Source: Streptomyces sp. CHD11
GTDB taxonomy: Bacteria; Actinomycetota; Actinomycetes; Streptomycetales; Streptomycetaceae
Direction of reading: 5' to 3'
Assembly: GCF_018638295.1 (NCBI RefSeq)
Contig: NZ_JABTTS010000012.1
Coordinates: forward strand, 1 to 64,000
Length of the DNA stretch: 64,000 nt
Part shown: piece by piece, positions 19,554-27,857 of the stretch
Layout: every line of letters starts with the position of its first letter
How positions within the stretch are numbered: the first letter of the stretch is position 1
Position numbers and translations under genes: made by a program
The notes under the pieces: generated by a model
What the model was told of the DNA's origin: nothing
The model's database searches: none
Seen by the model: the letters and a program-made list of their open reading frames with translations, nothing else

Positions 19554-19647
19554 CAGCAAGGTCCCACATGGACCGGCTCTGTGCGTCGAAGCCACTACCT
19601 GGGCTTCCTTCATAGGCCAGTTGAAGGTCGGGCACCGCAGTCTCTGA
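19429..19647 (+). CDS. DUF397 protein, copy 1
   Basis: This 72-residue DUF397 protein has the standard pattern W-R-K-S-S-Y-S-N near residue 14, NCVEVAD, VPVRDSK and a C-terminal TWASFIGQLK. DUF397 proteins act with the neighbouring XRE regulator; some are described as small antitoxin-like or signalling partners. The GTG start has GGAGGG 8 bp upstream and lies inside the XRE gene. An internal ATG at 19438 is an alternative. A second, very similar copy follows directly. Confidence 0.88.
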   Translation: MAYMSRPDLTGAAWRKSSYSNQAGGNCVEVADGFPGVVPVRDSKVPHGPALCVEATTWASFIGQLKVGHRSL

Positions 19648-19659
19648 GAGGCAACCCTC

Positions 19660-19878
19660 ATGGAGCGAATGTCCCGTCCCGATCCGAGCGTCGCCGTGTG
19701 GCGCAAGAGCAGCTACAGCAATCAGGAGGGGGGCGACTGCGTGGAGATGGCAGGCGGAATCCCCGGCGTCGTCCCCGTTCGTGACAGCAAGGCCCCGCAC
19801 GGTCCCGCGCTGTGCTTCGACGGCGCTTCCTGGGCGGCCTTCATAGGGGGGCTGAAGGCGGAACACCACCGTTCCTGA
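19660..19878 (+). CDS. DUF397 protein, copy 2
   Basis: This 72-residue protein is a close paralogue of the gene 12 bp upstream. It shares VWRKSSYSNQ, DCVEMAG, IPGVVPVRDSKAPHG and SWAAFIGGLK. The starts of the two genes are 231 bp apart and many stretches are identical at the DNA level, which marks a recent tandem duplication. The residue following the conserved glycines (GG-D-C) is changed from the first copy (GG-N-C). It is followed by a strong terminator. Confidence 0.88.
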   Translation: MERMSRPDPSVAVWRKSSYSNQEGGDCVEMAGGIPGVVPVRDSKAPHGPALCFDGASWAAFIGGLKAEHHRS

Positions 19879-19912
19879 GTCTGCCGGGCCCCGGCGGCCG
19901 TCCGTCTCCCGG

Positions 19913-19948
19913 GCCCACCGGACCCTTGTCCGCGAGGGTCCGGTGGGC
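19913..19948 (+). terminator. Terminator after the XRE-DUF397-DUF397 operon
   Basis: A perfect 14-bp stem (19913-19926 with 19935-19948) closes on an 8-nt loop. It begins 35 bp after the stop codon of the second DUF397 gene. Confidence 0.85.
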
Positions 19949-20125
19949 CACTGACCTCCCCAAAGAACCGGGAGAAAGAATTCCCCGCCCGCCCACCCTC
20001 CCGGCCGGAAGGCCCGCTTCACTCGTGCGGGTGACCGGCTTGCGGGTGCGGGACACGGGCGGTTACGTTCGCCGCGACAAGCTCGACGATCACCAAAAAT
20101 TTCGGCCCCCGGCCAGGACTGGCAT

Positions 20126-20146
20126 CCTGACCGAAGGCCTGACCGA
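20126..20146 (+). repeat. Direct 9-bp repeat upstream of the HTH/zinc-ribbon gene
   Basis: CCTGACCGA occurs at 20126-20134 and again at 20138-20146, a 12-bp period. The second copy ends 21 bp before the start codon at 20168. It could be a tandem binding site for the encoded DNA-binding protein; that is inference. Confidence 0.45.
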
Positions 20147-20167
20147 TCAGGAAGCAACACCTTCCCA

Positions 20168-21034
20168 ATGGCTGACTCGCAGTTTAACGCGCGCCTGCGC
20201 GCCGACGCCGGAGCTCCGGCGTCCGGCGTGATCCACGTACGCACCCGCCTCACCGCCGACTTCACGGTGATCTCCAACGCCCTCGCCCAGCGGCGCGGCA
20301 GCGCGGTCACCATCGGCGTCGCCGTCTACATCGCCTCCCTGCCCGACGGCGCGCCCGTGAGCATCACCGCCCTGTGCGCGCACTTCACCGAGGGCGAGAT
20401 CCTGATCTCCCGGGCCCTGCGGGAGCTGGAAGCCGCCGGTTACCTGGAACGCCGCCGGGTCCGGCTGCCCACCGGCCGGATCCGCACCCGTACGTACTTC
20501 TACGGCGTACCGGGCGGCCGTGTTCCGCGTCCGGAGCCCGACCCGGACCCGGACCCGGAGGGGCCATCCGGGCCGCCGCCCCCGCGGGAGCCCGACCAGC
20601 GGCCGACCACGGCACCGGCCACGGCGGAACCGGAGCCGTCTCCGACGCTCGCCGATGCCGATCCCCGCGCCGTCGCCGTGCTCGCCGCGCTCCACCGGGT
20701 CGATCCCCGGCTGCTGCTGTCCGTACGGGAAGCCGCACGGCTGGCACCGGCCGTCTCCCAGTGGCTCACGGCGGGCCTGGGGACGGTGCAGATCGTCAAG
20801 CTGCTGACCGAAGGCCTCCCCGACCGTTTCCTGACCCGCCCGGCGGGCATCCTCGCCTACCGCCTGCGCGAGACGCCACTGCCCGCCCCGCCCCTCTCAC
20901 CCCCGCACCGCGACGAACGCCCCGCCGTCCTCCCCTTCCAGACCTGTGACGGCTGCGAGCGTGCCTTCCGCGCCCCGGAACCCGGACGGTGCCGAGGCTG
21001 TCGGTCGGAGAGCCGTCTCCATGCCGCCGCCTGA
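20168..21034 (+). CDS. Winged-helix DNA-binding protein with C-terminal zinc ribbon
   Basis: This 288-residue protein has an N-terminal helix-turn-helix region resembling MarR/replication-initiator winged helices (about residues 25-115: FTVISNALAQRRGSAVTIGV, ITALCAHFTEGEILISRAL, YLERRRVRLPTG). A long proline- and acid-rich linker follows (about 120-165), then a helical region. A CxxC-x(n)-CxxC zinc ribbon closes it (CDGC, CRGC near residues 260-280). Similar proteins are frequent in Streptomyces, where their targets are unknown. The gene stands alone, preceded by a direct repeat and followed after 97 bp by a toxin-antitoxin pair. Confidence 0.7.
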   Translation: MADSQFNARLRADAGAPASGVIHVRTRLTADFTVISNALAQRRGSAVTIGVAVYIASLPDGAPVSITALCAHFTEGEILISRALRELEAAGYLERRRVRLPTGRIRTRTYFYGVPGGRVPRPEPDPDPDPEGPSGPPPPREPDQRPTTAPATAEPEPSPTLADADPRAVAVLAALHRVDPRLLLSVREAARLAPAVSQWLTAGLGTVQIVKLLTEGLPDRFLTRPAGILAYRLRETPLPAPPLSPPHRDERPAVLPFQTCDGCERAFRAPEPGRCRGCRSESRLHAAA

Positions 21035-21131
21035 GCCGACGGGCCGGTGCGCGATCGGCCACCGGACGGGAAACTTGATGTGGGACTATGCGAAACCCGG
21101 GAGAGGACCCGACAGACGGTGGAGGTGGGGC

Positions 21132-21791
21132 ATGACCGACCGGTTCAGGGACGGACTTCTGACTCCAACGGAAACAGCCTCCTACCTGGAGATCCCGCAG
21201 ACGACGCTCGCCTCGTGGTTGAAGGGCAGGGCCGCTGGGGCGCCGCTGGTCCACCAGGTGGATCCACTTCCGCGCAAGGGGCAGCCCTCGGTGCCGTTCA
21301 TCGCGGTGGCCGAGGCGCACGTTCTCCGCTCCCTCCGTACCCTGGGGCTGCGGATGAGCGAGATCAGAGAAGCGGCCGCCGCAGTACGGGCCGCCTTCGA
21401 CACGCCCTACGGCCTTGTATCGAAGCGGATCGCGACAGACGGCGTGGACATCTTCGTCGAGCACGGGCTGGGGGACCTTCGCAGGGCCCGGGACGGTCAG
21501 GCGCCCATTCACGAGGTGGTCTCCGACTACCTCCGCTACCTGAACTGGGAGCCCGACGACGACTTTCCCTCCAGCCTGCGGCTCAGGCAGTACCCGGAGT
21601 CCGTCCCCGTCGTGATCGATCCGAGGTTCGGGCAGGGGAGACCCGTCGTGGCCGCCAATCGCGTCGCAGTCAAGGCCATCACCGACCTCTGGGAGGCCGG
21701 GGAAAGTGTCGAGGACATCGCCTACGACTTCGACATGACACCTGAGCAGGTGGACGCGTTGTGCCGGGCAGTGGTGCGCCTTGCCGCCTGA
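21132..21791 (+). CDS. VapB45-like antitoxin (HTH plus DUF433)
   Basis: This 219-residue protein has an N-terminal MerR/excisionase-like DNA-binding segment (LLTPTETASYLEIPQTTLAS). A second helical region follows, then a C-terminal DUF433 domain (about residues 150-218: RPVVAANRVAVKAITDLWEAG, VEDIAYDFDMTPEQVDALC). This layout matches VapB45-type antitoxins, known from Mycobacterium tuberculosis Rv2018. ATG 21132 was chosen because the strong ribosome-binding site GGAGGTG precedes it within 11 bp. A longer reading upstream lacks one. Its 3' end overlaps the toxin start by 11 bp. Antitoxins of this kind neutralise the toxin and repress their own promoter. Confidence 0.8.
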   Translation: MTDRFRDGLLTPTETASYLEIPQTTLASWLKGRAAGAPLVHQVDPLPRKGQPSVPFIAVAEAHVLRSLRTLGLRMSEIREAAAAVRAAFDTPYGLVSKRIATDGVDIFVEHGLGDLRRARDGQAPIHEVVSDYLRYLNWEPDDDFPSSLRLRQYPESVPVVIDPRFGQGRPVVAANRVAVKAITDLWEAGESVEDIAYDFDMTPEQVDALCRAVVRLAA

Positions 21792-22167
21792 GTTCTTCCT
21801 CGACCGCAACCTCGGGCGCCGCGTCGCGGAAGGGCTGAGGGCGTGCGGTTGGACCGTTCACCGCATCGGGGATGTCTTTCCCAACGACGCACAGGACATC
21901 GCTGACGAGGATTGGATCGCTCACGGCCTCGGCCAGTCATGGGTGCCGATCTCGAAGGACGGACGCATCAAGAGCCGTGATCGCGAGATCCAGCCGGTGC
22001 TTGAAAGGGGAGCGGTGCTTTTCTACCTCGACAACCAGCAACTGCCCAGCGCCGAGATGGTCGGGCGGTTCGACACACACCGCGAGGCCATTCACCGGGC
22101 CGTGGCCAGGGGCGGCCCTGCGGCTTACGCGGTACGGCGCGATCGAATCGAACGCACCTGGCCGTGA
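21781..22167 (+). CDS. VapC45-like PIN-domain toxin
   Basis: This 128-residue protein of the PIN-like/DUF5615-related class is probably an RNase toxin. Acidic residues expected at the active site are present: FFLDRNLGRRVAEGLR at the start, NDAQDIADEDWIAHGLG in the middle and PISKDGRIKSRDREI after it. The TTG start at 21781 lies inside the antitoxin gene (11-bp overlap), so translation is coupled. It matches in size and order the M. tuberculosis VapC45 (Rv2019). The target RNA is unknown. The following gene, whose GTG overlaps this stop, is frameshifted. Confidence 0.78.
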   Translation: MPPEFFLDRNLGRRVAEGLRACGWTVHRIGDVFPNDAQDIADEDWIAHGLGQSWVPISKDGRIKSRDREIQPVLERGAVLFYLDNQQLPSAEMVGRFDTHREAIHRAVARGGPAAYAVRRDRIERTWP

Positions 22168-22420
22168 AGAGGATCGTGGCCCAAGCGCCCGAGGTGTTCC
22201 CGTGGGTGCGTCACCTGGACGATGAAGAGGTCAGGAGTTCACCGGCGAGTTCCTGGACGCGCTGTCCGACGCCGCAGACCTGGACGCCAGGGAGGCTGTG
22301 CATCGAGCGATCGTCTCGTGGCGGGCAACCGCCCGTATCAACGCGGACCCCGACCAGCTGAGGGACGCGCTGCGCCCGCTCGACGGCGACGCTCTCGGCC
22401 CGGTCGAGGTGGGTGGGTGA
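22164..22420 (+). pseudogene. Frameshifted small antitoxin-like gene
   Basis: The frame opens with GTG 22164 overlapping the toxin stop and encodes APEVFPWVRHLDDEEV. After the codons around 22232 the expected continuation (FTGEFLDALSDAADLD, then IVSWRATARINADPDQ and PLDGDALGPVEVGG) lies in another frame and ends at TGA 22418-22420. A single lost C in a GTC-CAG context at about 22232 would explain it. With that base restored the product would be about 85 residues, of a small Streptomyces family commonly found beside RelE/PHD-type genes. It could be a true pseudogene or a sequencing error. Confidence 0.6.
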
Positions 22421-22459
22421 GTCCGAAGAAGGGAGAACGGGTCAGCGTCCCGCCACCCG

Positions 22460-23650
22460 TCAGGGTGCGAGCCGCTTGAAGCGGGCGACTGCCTCCTCCA
22501 GCACGGACGTCTTCTTGCAGAAGGCGAATCGGACGAAGGGGGCGCCCATCTCGCGGTGGTCGTAGAAGACGGCCGTGGGGACGGCGACGACGCCCGCGCG
22601 TTCGGGCAGGGCGCGGCAGAAGGCGATGCCGTCGGTCTCGCCCAGGGGGCGGATGTCGGCGGTGATGAAGTAGGTGCCCATGGGGCGGTAGACCGTGAGG
22701 CCCGCTTCCTCCAGGCCGGACGCGAGGAGGTCGCGCTTGGCCCACAGGTCGTCCCGGAAGCCGGTGAAGTACGACCCGGGCAGGGCGAGGGCCTCGGCGA
22801 CCGCGTACTGGAAGGGGCCGGCGGAGACGTAGGTCAGGTACTGCTTGGCCGAGCGGACCGCCGTCACCAGGGGCGGGGCGGCGGTGATCCAGCCGACCTT
22901 CCAGCCGGTGAAGGAGAAGGTCTTGCCCGCGCTGGAGATGGTGACCGTGCGGTCCCGCATGCCGGGGAGGGTGGCCAGGGGGATGTGTTCGGCGTCGTCG
23001 AAGACCAGGTGCTCGTAGACCTCGTCGGTGACCACCAGGAGGTCGCGTTCGACGGCCAGTTCGGCGATGGCGGTCAGTTCCCCGCGGGTGAGGACGGTGC
23101 CGGTCGGGTTGTGCGGGGTGTTGAGCAGGAGCAGGCGGGTGCGGTCCGTGACGGCGTCGCGCAGCTCGTCGAGGTCCAGGTGGAAACGGCCCTCGCGGGG
23201 GCGGAGGGTGACGGGGACACGGGTGCCGCCGGCCATGGCGATGCAGGCCGCGTAGGAGTCGTAGTACGGCTCGAGGGCGATCACCTCGTCGCCGGGTTCC
23301 ACCAGGGCGAGCAGGGCGGCCGCGATGGCCTCGGTGGCACCCGCGGTGACCAGGACCTCGGTGTCCGGGTCGTAGGAGAGGCCGTAGCGGCGCAGTTGGT
23401 GCGCGGCGACGGCGGTGCGCAGTTCGGGGATGCCGGGGCCCGGCGGGTACTGGTTGCCGCGGCCGTCGCGCAGGGCCCGTACGGCGGCCTCCCTGACCTC
23501 CTCGGGGCCGTCGGTGTCGGGGAAACCCTGGCCCAGGTTGATCGCTCCGGTCCGCAGCGCCAGGGCGGACATCTCGGCGAAGACCGTCGTGCCGAACTCG
23601 GCGAGGCGGCGGTTCAGGAGGGGGCGCGCGCTGGAGGTCATGGCCGCCAT
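22460..23650 (-). CDS. PLP-dependent class I/II aminotransferase
   Basis: This 396-residue fold-type I aminotransferase has the classic SSAGKTFSFTGWKVGW segment carrying the PLP-binding lysine (near residue 240). INLGQGFPD stands near the start, and the C-terminus binds the substrate carboxylate (FVRFAFCKK). It resembles the DapC/kynurenine-oxoglutarate/methionine aminotransferase group, so candidate reactions are N-succinyldiaminopimelate amination or glutamine/methionine transamination. Sequence alone does not decide. ATG 23650 and an in-frame ATG at 23641 are both possible starts. The cofactor segment is intact, so it should be active. Confidence 0.88.
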   Translation of the reverse strand: MAAMTSSARPLLNRRLAEFGTTVFAEMSALALRTGAINLGQGFPDTDGPEEVREAAVRALRDGRGNQYPPGPGIPELRTAVAAHQLRRYGLSYDPDTEVLVTAGATEAIAAALLALVEPGDEVIALEPYYDSYAACIAMAGGTRVPVTLRPREGRFHLDLDELRDAVTDRTRLLLLNTPHNPTGTVLTRGELTAIAELAVERDLLVVTDEVYEHLVFDDAEHIPLATLPGMRDRTVTISSAGKTFSFTGWKVGWITAAPPLVTAVRSAKQYLTYVSAGPFQYAVAEALALPGSYFTGFRDDLWAKRDLLASGLEEAGLTVYRPMGTYFITADIRPLGETDGIAFCRALPERAGVVAVPTAVFYDHREMGAPFVRFAFCKKTSVLEEAVARFKRLAP

Positions 23651-23789
23651 CCTGAGCCCAACCTCTGGACTTCCTCAACTCTGCTTTGGGCCGCGTGGGC
23701 GGGGGCATCTCCCGGTCACGCACGTGAGCGAGGCGCCCACGGGGGGCTGCTTCGGGGGATCACGGGGGACTCGAGAGGAGGGTGACGCC

Positions 23790-24047
23790 ATGACCTTCGG
23801 CATCATCCTGGCGGTGATCGTCCTGCTGTTCGTCAGTTCCGGTGTCGTCGGCAGGCGCAGGGCCGCCCGGCCGGCCGGCGGCCGCCGGGGCAGGAACAAG
23901 GGCAGTTGGTGGGCCGACAACGGGAGCGGCGGGAGCGGCGGGGGCAGTGGGGGCGCCGGCTGTGGTTCGTCCTCCGGCGGGGGCTCGTCCTGCGGAGGCG
24001 GGTCGTCCTGCGGGGGCGGCGGCGGATGCGGCGGCGGAGGGGGCTGA
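23790..24047 (+). CDS. Small membrane protein with Gly/Cys-rich tail
   Basis: This 85-residue protein has one N-terminal membrane helix (FGIILAVIVLLFVSSGVVG), a basic linker (GRRRAARPAGGRRGR) and a glycine/serine/cysteine-rich tail from about residue 46 with five cysteines. Similar tails occur at the ends of actinobacterial TIGR04222 membrane proteins. The ATG at 23790 is supported by AGGAGGG 8 bp upstream. The tail could be a metal- or disulfide-bearing segment. It may be only composition; no function is assigned. Confidence 0.65.
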   Translation: MTFGIILAVIVLLFVSSGVVGRRRAARPAGGRRGRNKGSWWADNGSGGSGGGSGGAGCGSSSGGGSSCGGGSSCGGGGGCGGGGG

Positions 24048-24452
24048 CACGGGGCAGCTCGCCTCCGCTTCGGGGGAAGGCGCGTCCGCGCCGGCGGGGT
24101 CCGCATCTGGGGCGGGCCCCGCCGTGGTGTGCACGGGGGCGGGGGACTCCGGCTCCGGTCGGCCGCGGTGCGCCGGCCGCGCGATGGCGTACGCCGGCAC
24201 CCGGAGGCGTACTCAGAGGTTGAACAGGTGAACTGAGGAGCCCCCCAAGGGATGGAAAGCTCACGAAGTTGGGTAAAAACGCTGTGGTGGCACCACAGTT
24301 CATGATTCCCTATAAATCACCAGCGCAGCCCTCGGACTGCCCGCGGACCTTTCTTCCGGCCGGGCGACCGGGCTGACGGGCCGAGTTCCCCGGTACGCCC
24401 GGGGCGCGCGAAACCCTTCCTCCCTCTCCTTGTGTGCTAGCGGAGCCGATCC
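24048..24452. other. 405-bp gap, mostly featureless
   Basis: The gap separates the small membrane protein from the DUF2617 gene. The left part is GC-rich with no believable frame. The right part (24230-24330) is less GC-rich and contains a palindrome at 24282-24298 and the AT-rich TATAAA at 24312, so it probably holds the promoter of the DUF2617 gene. Confidence 0.5.
24282..24298. promoter_or_regulatory. Palindrome upstream of the DUF2617 gene
   Basis: CTGTGGTG and CACCACAG form perfect 8-bp arms around one central base, about 155 bp before the DUF2617 start. The symmetry is that of a dimeric regulator site. The binding protein is unknown. Confidence 0.5.
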
Positions 24453-24986
24453 ATGCTCACGACCCTGAACACCGCCTATTCCGACACCCGCGCGGCCGAC
24501 CTCGCCTGGGCCCTGGGGCGCGAGCCGCTCCCGGCGCTGGCCACGCTGGACCTCGAACTGACCGGGGCGAAACTCCAGTTGCGCCTGCTGGGCGCGTCCC
24601 ATCAGGTGCTGGTGGAGGAGGAGCAGGGCCTCTGTTCGGAGACGGTGGCGTGCATTCCGGGCAGCAGTACGCCGCTTCCGCTGGGGGTGGCCAAGCGGGT
24701 GGGTGACTGGGAGTACGAGTTCGCCGCCCGGGTGGAGGTGCTGGCTCCGGGTTCCTTCGCGGGCCGGGCGCAGGAGCTGCTGGCGCTGGTCGCCGACCAC
24801 CCGCAGGGTCTCGCCGGAGTGTTCCCGGGCGATCCGCACGCGTTCACGGCGATGCTCGCCCAGCGGTGCGGGGGCCGGATCCACTGGCGGACCTGGCACG
24901 CCTACCCGCAGGACGGTCAGCTCGTTGCCACGCGGACCAGGGTCGGGGTGCGGGCGATGGCCCCTTCGGTCGCGGGCCGGGCCTAA
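24453..24986 (+). CDS. DUF2617 family protein
   Basis: This 177-residue protein belongs to the actinobacterial DUF2617 family. Features include AWALGREPLPAL near residue 25, ASHQVLVEE, GQELL-type helices and the C-terminal GGRIHWRTWHAYPQDGQLV. No catalytic motif, signal peptide or membrane segment is seen. It precedes the membrane spermidine-synthase-like gene by 59 bp on the same strand. Function unknown. Confidence 0.8.
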   Translation: MLTTLNTAYSDTRAADLAWALGREPLPALATLDLELTGAKLQLRLLGASHQVLVEEEQGLCSETVACIPGSSTPLPLGVAKRVGDWEYEFAARVEVLAPGSFAGRAQELLALVADHPQGLAGVFPGDPHAFTAMLAQRCGGRIHWRTWHAYPQDGQLVATRTRVGVRAMAPSVAGRA

Positions 24987-25045
24987 ACAAAATTCACGCG
25001 TGTGGGTGACGTTGCGCGATGGGACGGTGACGTAACGTCGCTGGG

Positions 25046-26716
25046 GTGATCGAACCGCACGCCCCCGCGCCACCCGGCGACACGCAGCCCTGGGACCGGC
25101 CCGGAGGTGAGGCGGAGAGCCCGCTGCGGCTGCCGGTGCGGCAGGACACCGGGCGGTTCCTGGTCCTCGCGGGCGTGTTCGTCTGTGCGGCCTGCGGACT
25201 GGTGTACGAGCTGGAACTGGTCGCGCTCGCCACGTACTTGATGGGTGACTCGGTCGCCCAGACCTCCGTCGTGCTGTCCGTGATGGTCTTCGCGATGGGC
25301 ATCGGCTCCCTCGCCGCGAAGCGGCTGCGGCGGCACGCGGCGGCCGGCTTCGGTGCCGTCGAGGCGGTCCTCGCGCTGGTCGGCGGATGCAGCGCGATGG
25401 CCCTGTACGCCGTCTTCGCCTGGACGGGTGACTGGGGCGGCGTCTGGGCGCACGGCCCGCGCACCCTGCTGGTCGCCTTCTCCCTGGCCACCGGCCTGCT
25501 GATCGGGGCGGAGGTGCCGCTGCTGATGGAGCTGATCCAGCGGATCCGCCGGCAGGACGCGGGCGGCGCGGTGGCCGATCTGTCCGCCGCGGACTATGTC
25601 GGCGCCCTGGTGGGTGGGCTCGCCTTCCCCTTTCTTCTCCTGCCGCTGCTCGGCCAGTTGACCGGTGCGCTGATCACCGGGGCGGTGAACGCGGTCGTCG
25701 GCGGGGCGCTGGTGCTCGGGCTGTTCCGTCGGGACCTCACGCGCCGGGCCCGCCGGCTGCTGGTGGCGGGCAACGTGTGCGTGCTGGTGGTCCTCGGCTC
25801 CGCCGCCGTCCTGGTCGACGACTTCGAACGGGCGGCCCGGCACGCCATGTACGGCCCGGACGTACGGGTGGCCCTGCACACCGACGTCCAGGAGGTACTG
25901 CTCACCGGCGGGCGGGACGGGCGGCCGCTGAACCTGTTCCTCGACGGGCGGCTGCGGGTCAGCGGCCGGGACGAGCTCCGCTACCACGAGGCGCTGGTGC
26001 ACCCCGCGATGAACGGGCCGCACGCGCGGGTGCTCGTCCTCGGCGGAGGCGACGGACTGGCCGTGCGCGAGGTGCTGCGCCACACCGGTGCGCGCCGGGT
26101 CGACGTCGTCGAACTCGACGCGGGTGTGGTGCGGCTGGCCCGCCGGGACCCGGCGCTGTCCGCGCTGAACGCGGGTGCCCTCGACGACCCCCGCGTGCGC
26201 GTGACCACCGCGGACGCTTTCGACTGGCTGCGGGGGGCGCCCCCGGCGGCGTACGACGTGGTGGTCTCGGACCTGCCGCACCCCGGGATCACCGCGAGCA
26301 CCAAGCTGTACTCGCAGGAGTTCTACGGGCTGGCCCGGCGCGTACTGGCGCCCGGCGGGCGGCTCGTGGTGCACGGGGGCGCGGTGGAGCACCGGACCCG
26401 CGACTTCTGGACGGTGGACTCCACGGTCCGCGCGGCGGGCTTCCACACCACCGCGTACCGCGTGCGCGGCCGGCAGGCCGGATACGCCGCCGGGCCCGAC
26501 CGCAGTCCCCCGGGCGCCGCCCGCACGCACCGCGACTGGGGGTTCGTGCTCGCGGCAACCCGCCCCCCGCCGGACCAGCCGAGCCTGGACCCGTCCGGGC
26601 CGCGCCCCCGCACGCTCACCGACGCCTCCCTCGCGGCGGACGCCCGTGCCGCCGAGGAGACCCGGGTACGAGGTCTGCCGGCGTCCACGCTGATCCACCC
26701 GCGGTACACCGGCTGA
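25046..26716 (+). CDS. Membrane-anchored spermidine-synthase-like protein
   Basis: This 556-residue protein has about seven membrane helices (residues 35-270) fused to a polyamine aminopropyltransferase (SpeE) domain. The domain has the nucleotide loop [13 protein letters not shown] near residue 332, [22 protein letters not shown] and [18 protein letters not shown]. In soluble enzymes a DxxDP loop carries the catalytic aspartates. Here it reads SDLPHP, so the first Asp remains and the second position is His. Activity as a true aminopropyltransferase is therefore uncertain. The GTG start may be leaderless, with TAACGT 7 bp upstream. It may instead act on another amine; that is inference. Confidence 0.75.
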   Translation: MIEPHAPAPPGDTQPWDRPGGEAESPLRLPVRQDTGRFLVLAGVFVCAACGLVYELELVALATYLMGDSVAQTSVVLSVMVFAMGIGSLAAKRLRRHAAAGFGAVEAVLALVGGCSAMALYAVFAWTGDWGGVWAHGPRTLLVAFSLATGLLIGAEVPLLMELIQRIRRQDAGGAVADLSAADYVGALVGGLAFPFLLLPLLGQLTGALITGAVNAVVGGALVLGLFRRDLTRRARRLLVAGNVCVLVVLGSAAVLVDDFERAARHAMYGPDVRVALHTDVQEVLLTGGRDGRPLNLFLDGRLRVSGRDELRYHEALVHPAMNGPHARVLVLGGGDGLAVREVLRHTGARRVDVVELDAGVVRLARRDPALSALNAGALDDPRVRVTTADAFDWLRGAPPAAYDVVVSDLPHPGITASTKLYSQEFYGLARRVLAPGGRLVVHGGAVEHRTRDFWTVDSTVRAAGFHTTAYRVRGRQAGYAAGPDRSPPGAARTHRDWGFVLAATRPPPDQPSLDPSGPRPRTLTDASLAADARAAEETRVRGLPASTLIHPRYTG

Positions 26717-26801
26717 GCCCCTACCGCGTTCCGTACCGACGCGCCGTGACTTCCCGCCGACGGGGGTGCAGCCCCGCGTCGGCTGGGTAGGCTCCGCACT
26801 C

Positions 26802-27695
26802 ATGGAGCACGAGGTGTTCGTTCCGGTCGGCGAGGAGCGGCTCAGGAAGGTGCTGGACGACCCCGCGCGGGTCGCCCGGGCGGTGCCCGGGCTCCAGCAC
26901 GACGCGGGCGCGGATCCCGTCGCCGGCCGTCTGAAGGTCCGCGTCGGCAGCCACTCCGTCACCTACCGGGGGGCCGTACGGGTGTCCGCGCGGGACGACG
27001 GTACGTACACCGTCGAGGGCGAGGCGTCGGAGACCCGGGGCAGCGGCACGGTGAAGCCCGCGCTCCGGCTGCGCCTGGCACCCGCCGACTCCTCCGGCAC
27101 GACCCTCACCATCACCGGCACGGCCACGGCCGACGGGCGTGTCACGGAGTTCCCCCGGGAGGCGGTGGCGGCGGCGGTGGCCAGGCTGCTGACCCGTTTC
27201 GCGGAGAACCTGGGCGCGGCGGCGGCGGAACCGCCGGTCCCACCCCCGGCGGCCCCGGAACCCGCCGCCGACGCCGAGCCCGAGTCCCCGGAACTCCTGT
27301 CCACGGGGGACTTCGAGCCACAGGCCACCACCGACTTCGAGACCACCCCGGACGCGGACGACACCCCGCCTCCCCCGCCCGGACCGGACGAGCCCGCCCC
27401 GGACGCGGACAGCGCCTCCGTCTTCGACACGGAGATCCCGCCGCCCTCACTCGACGCCCTCGAGGACGGCGAGGACGGCGACGACTCCGTCGCGGAGGCG
27501 GCCCACGCCCGGCGGACGATGATCGGCCGCAGCGCCGAGGAGGTGGACCACGCCCCGCCCCGCGGCCGCTACGCCCCCGTCCCCGCCCCGCAGACCGTCT
27601 CCACCGCCACCTCGCTGCGCTGGGCCGCCCCGGCGGCGGCCCTGGCGGTCGCCTCGGCCGTCGTGGCGGTCCGGGCCCTGCGCCGGCGCCGCTGA
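26802..27695 (+). CDS. SRPBCC/CoxG-like protein with C-terminal membrane anchor
   Basis: This 297-residue protein has an N-terminal SRPBCC/carbon-monoxide-dehydrogenase-subunit-G-like domain of about 140 residues (EHEVFVPVGEERLRKVLDDP, VARAVPGLQ, YRGAVRV). A long proline-, acid- and alanine-rich linker follows (about 150-260). A C-terminal hydrophobic helix ends in a basic cluster (RALRRRR). The linker and tail are typical of anchored cytoplasmic domains. No CO dehydrogenase genes lie near it, so a CoxG role is not supported. ATG 26802 fits the conserved start of the domain. Confidence 0.75.
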   Translation: MEHEVFVPVGEERLRKVLDDPARVARAVPGLQHDAGADPVAGRLKVRVGSHSVTYRGAVRVSARDDGTYTVEGEASETRGSGTVKPALRLRLAPADSSGTTLTITGTATADGRVTEFPREAVAAAVARLLTRFAENLGAAAAEPPVPPPAAPEPAADAEPESPELLSTGDFEPQATTDFETTPDADDTPPPPPGPDEPAPDADSASVFDTEIPPPSLDALEDGEDGDDSVAEAAHARRTMIGRSAEEVDHAPPRGRYAPVPAPQTVSTATSLRWAAPAAALAVASAVVAVRALRRRR

Positions 27696-27857
27696 GCCCA
27701 GCCGGGCGGGCGGGGGACGACGACGGCGGCACACCGCCTCCGTCTGCCGGCACGGTGGGATCGCGCAGCGGCACCGGTGGGTCCGCGCACCGGCACCGTT
27801 GGCGGACCGGGCACCGGCACCGGCGTGCCCCCTTGATCGTCCCAGTAGGGTCGTCGT

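Noticed and set aside
17917-22420. Integrated mobile element
   Set aside because: The gene content is accessory and GC is slightly lower in part, but no integrase, transposase, flanking direct repeats or tRNA was found.
27696-27857. Regulatory repeat before the aldose epimerase gene
   Set aside because: GCACCGG-type units recur but are short and irregular; a 7-bp stem (27780-27786 with 27802-27808) is too weak to call.
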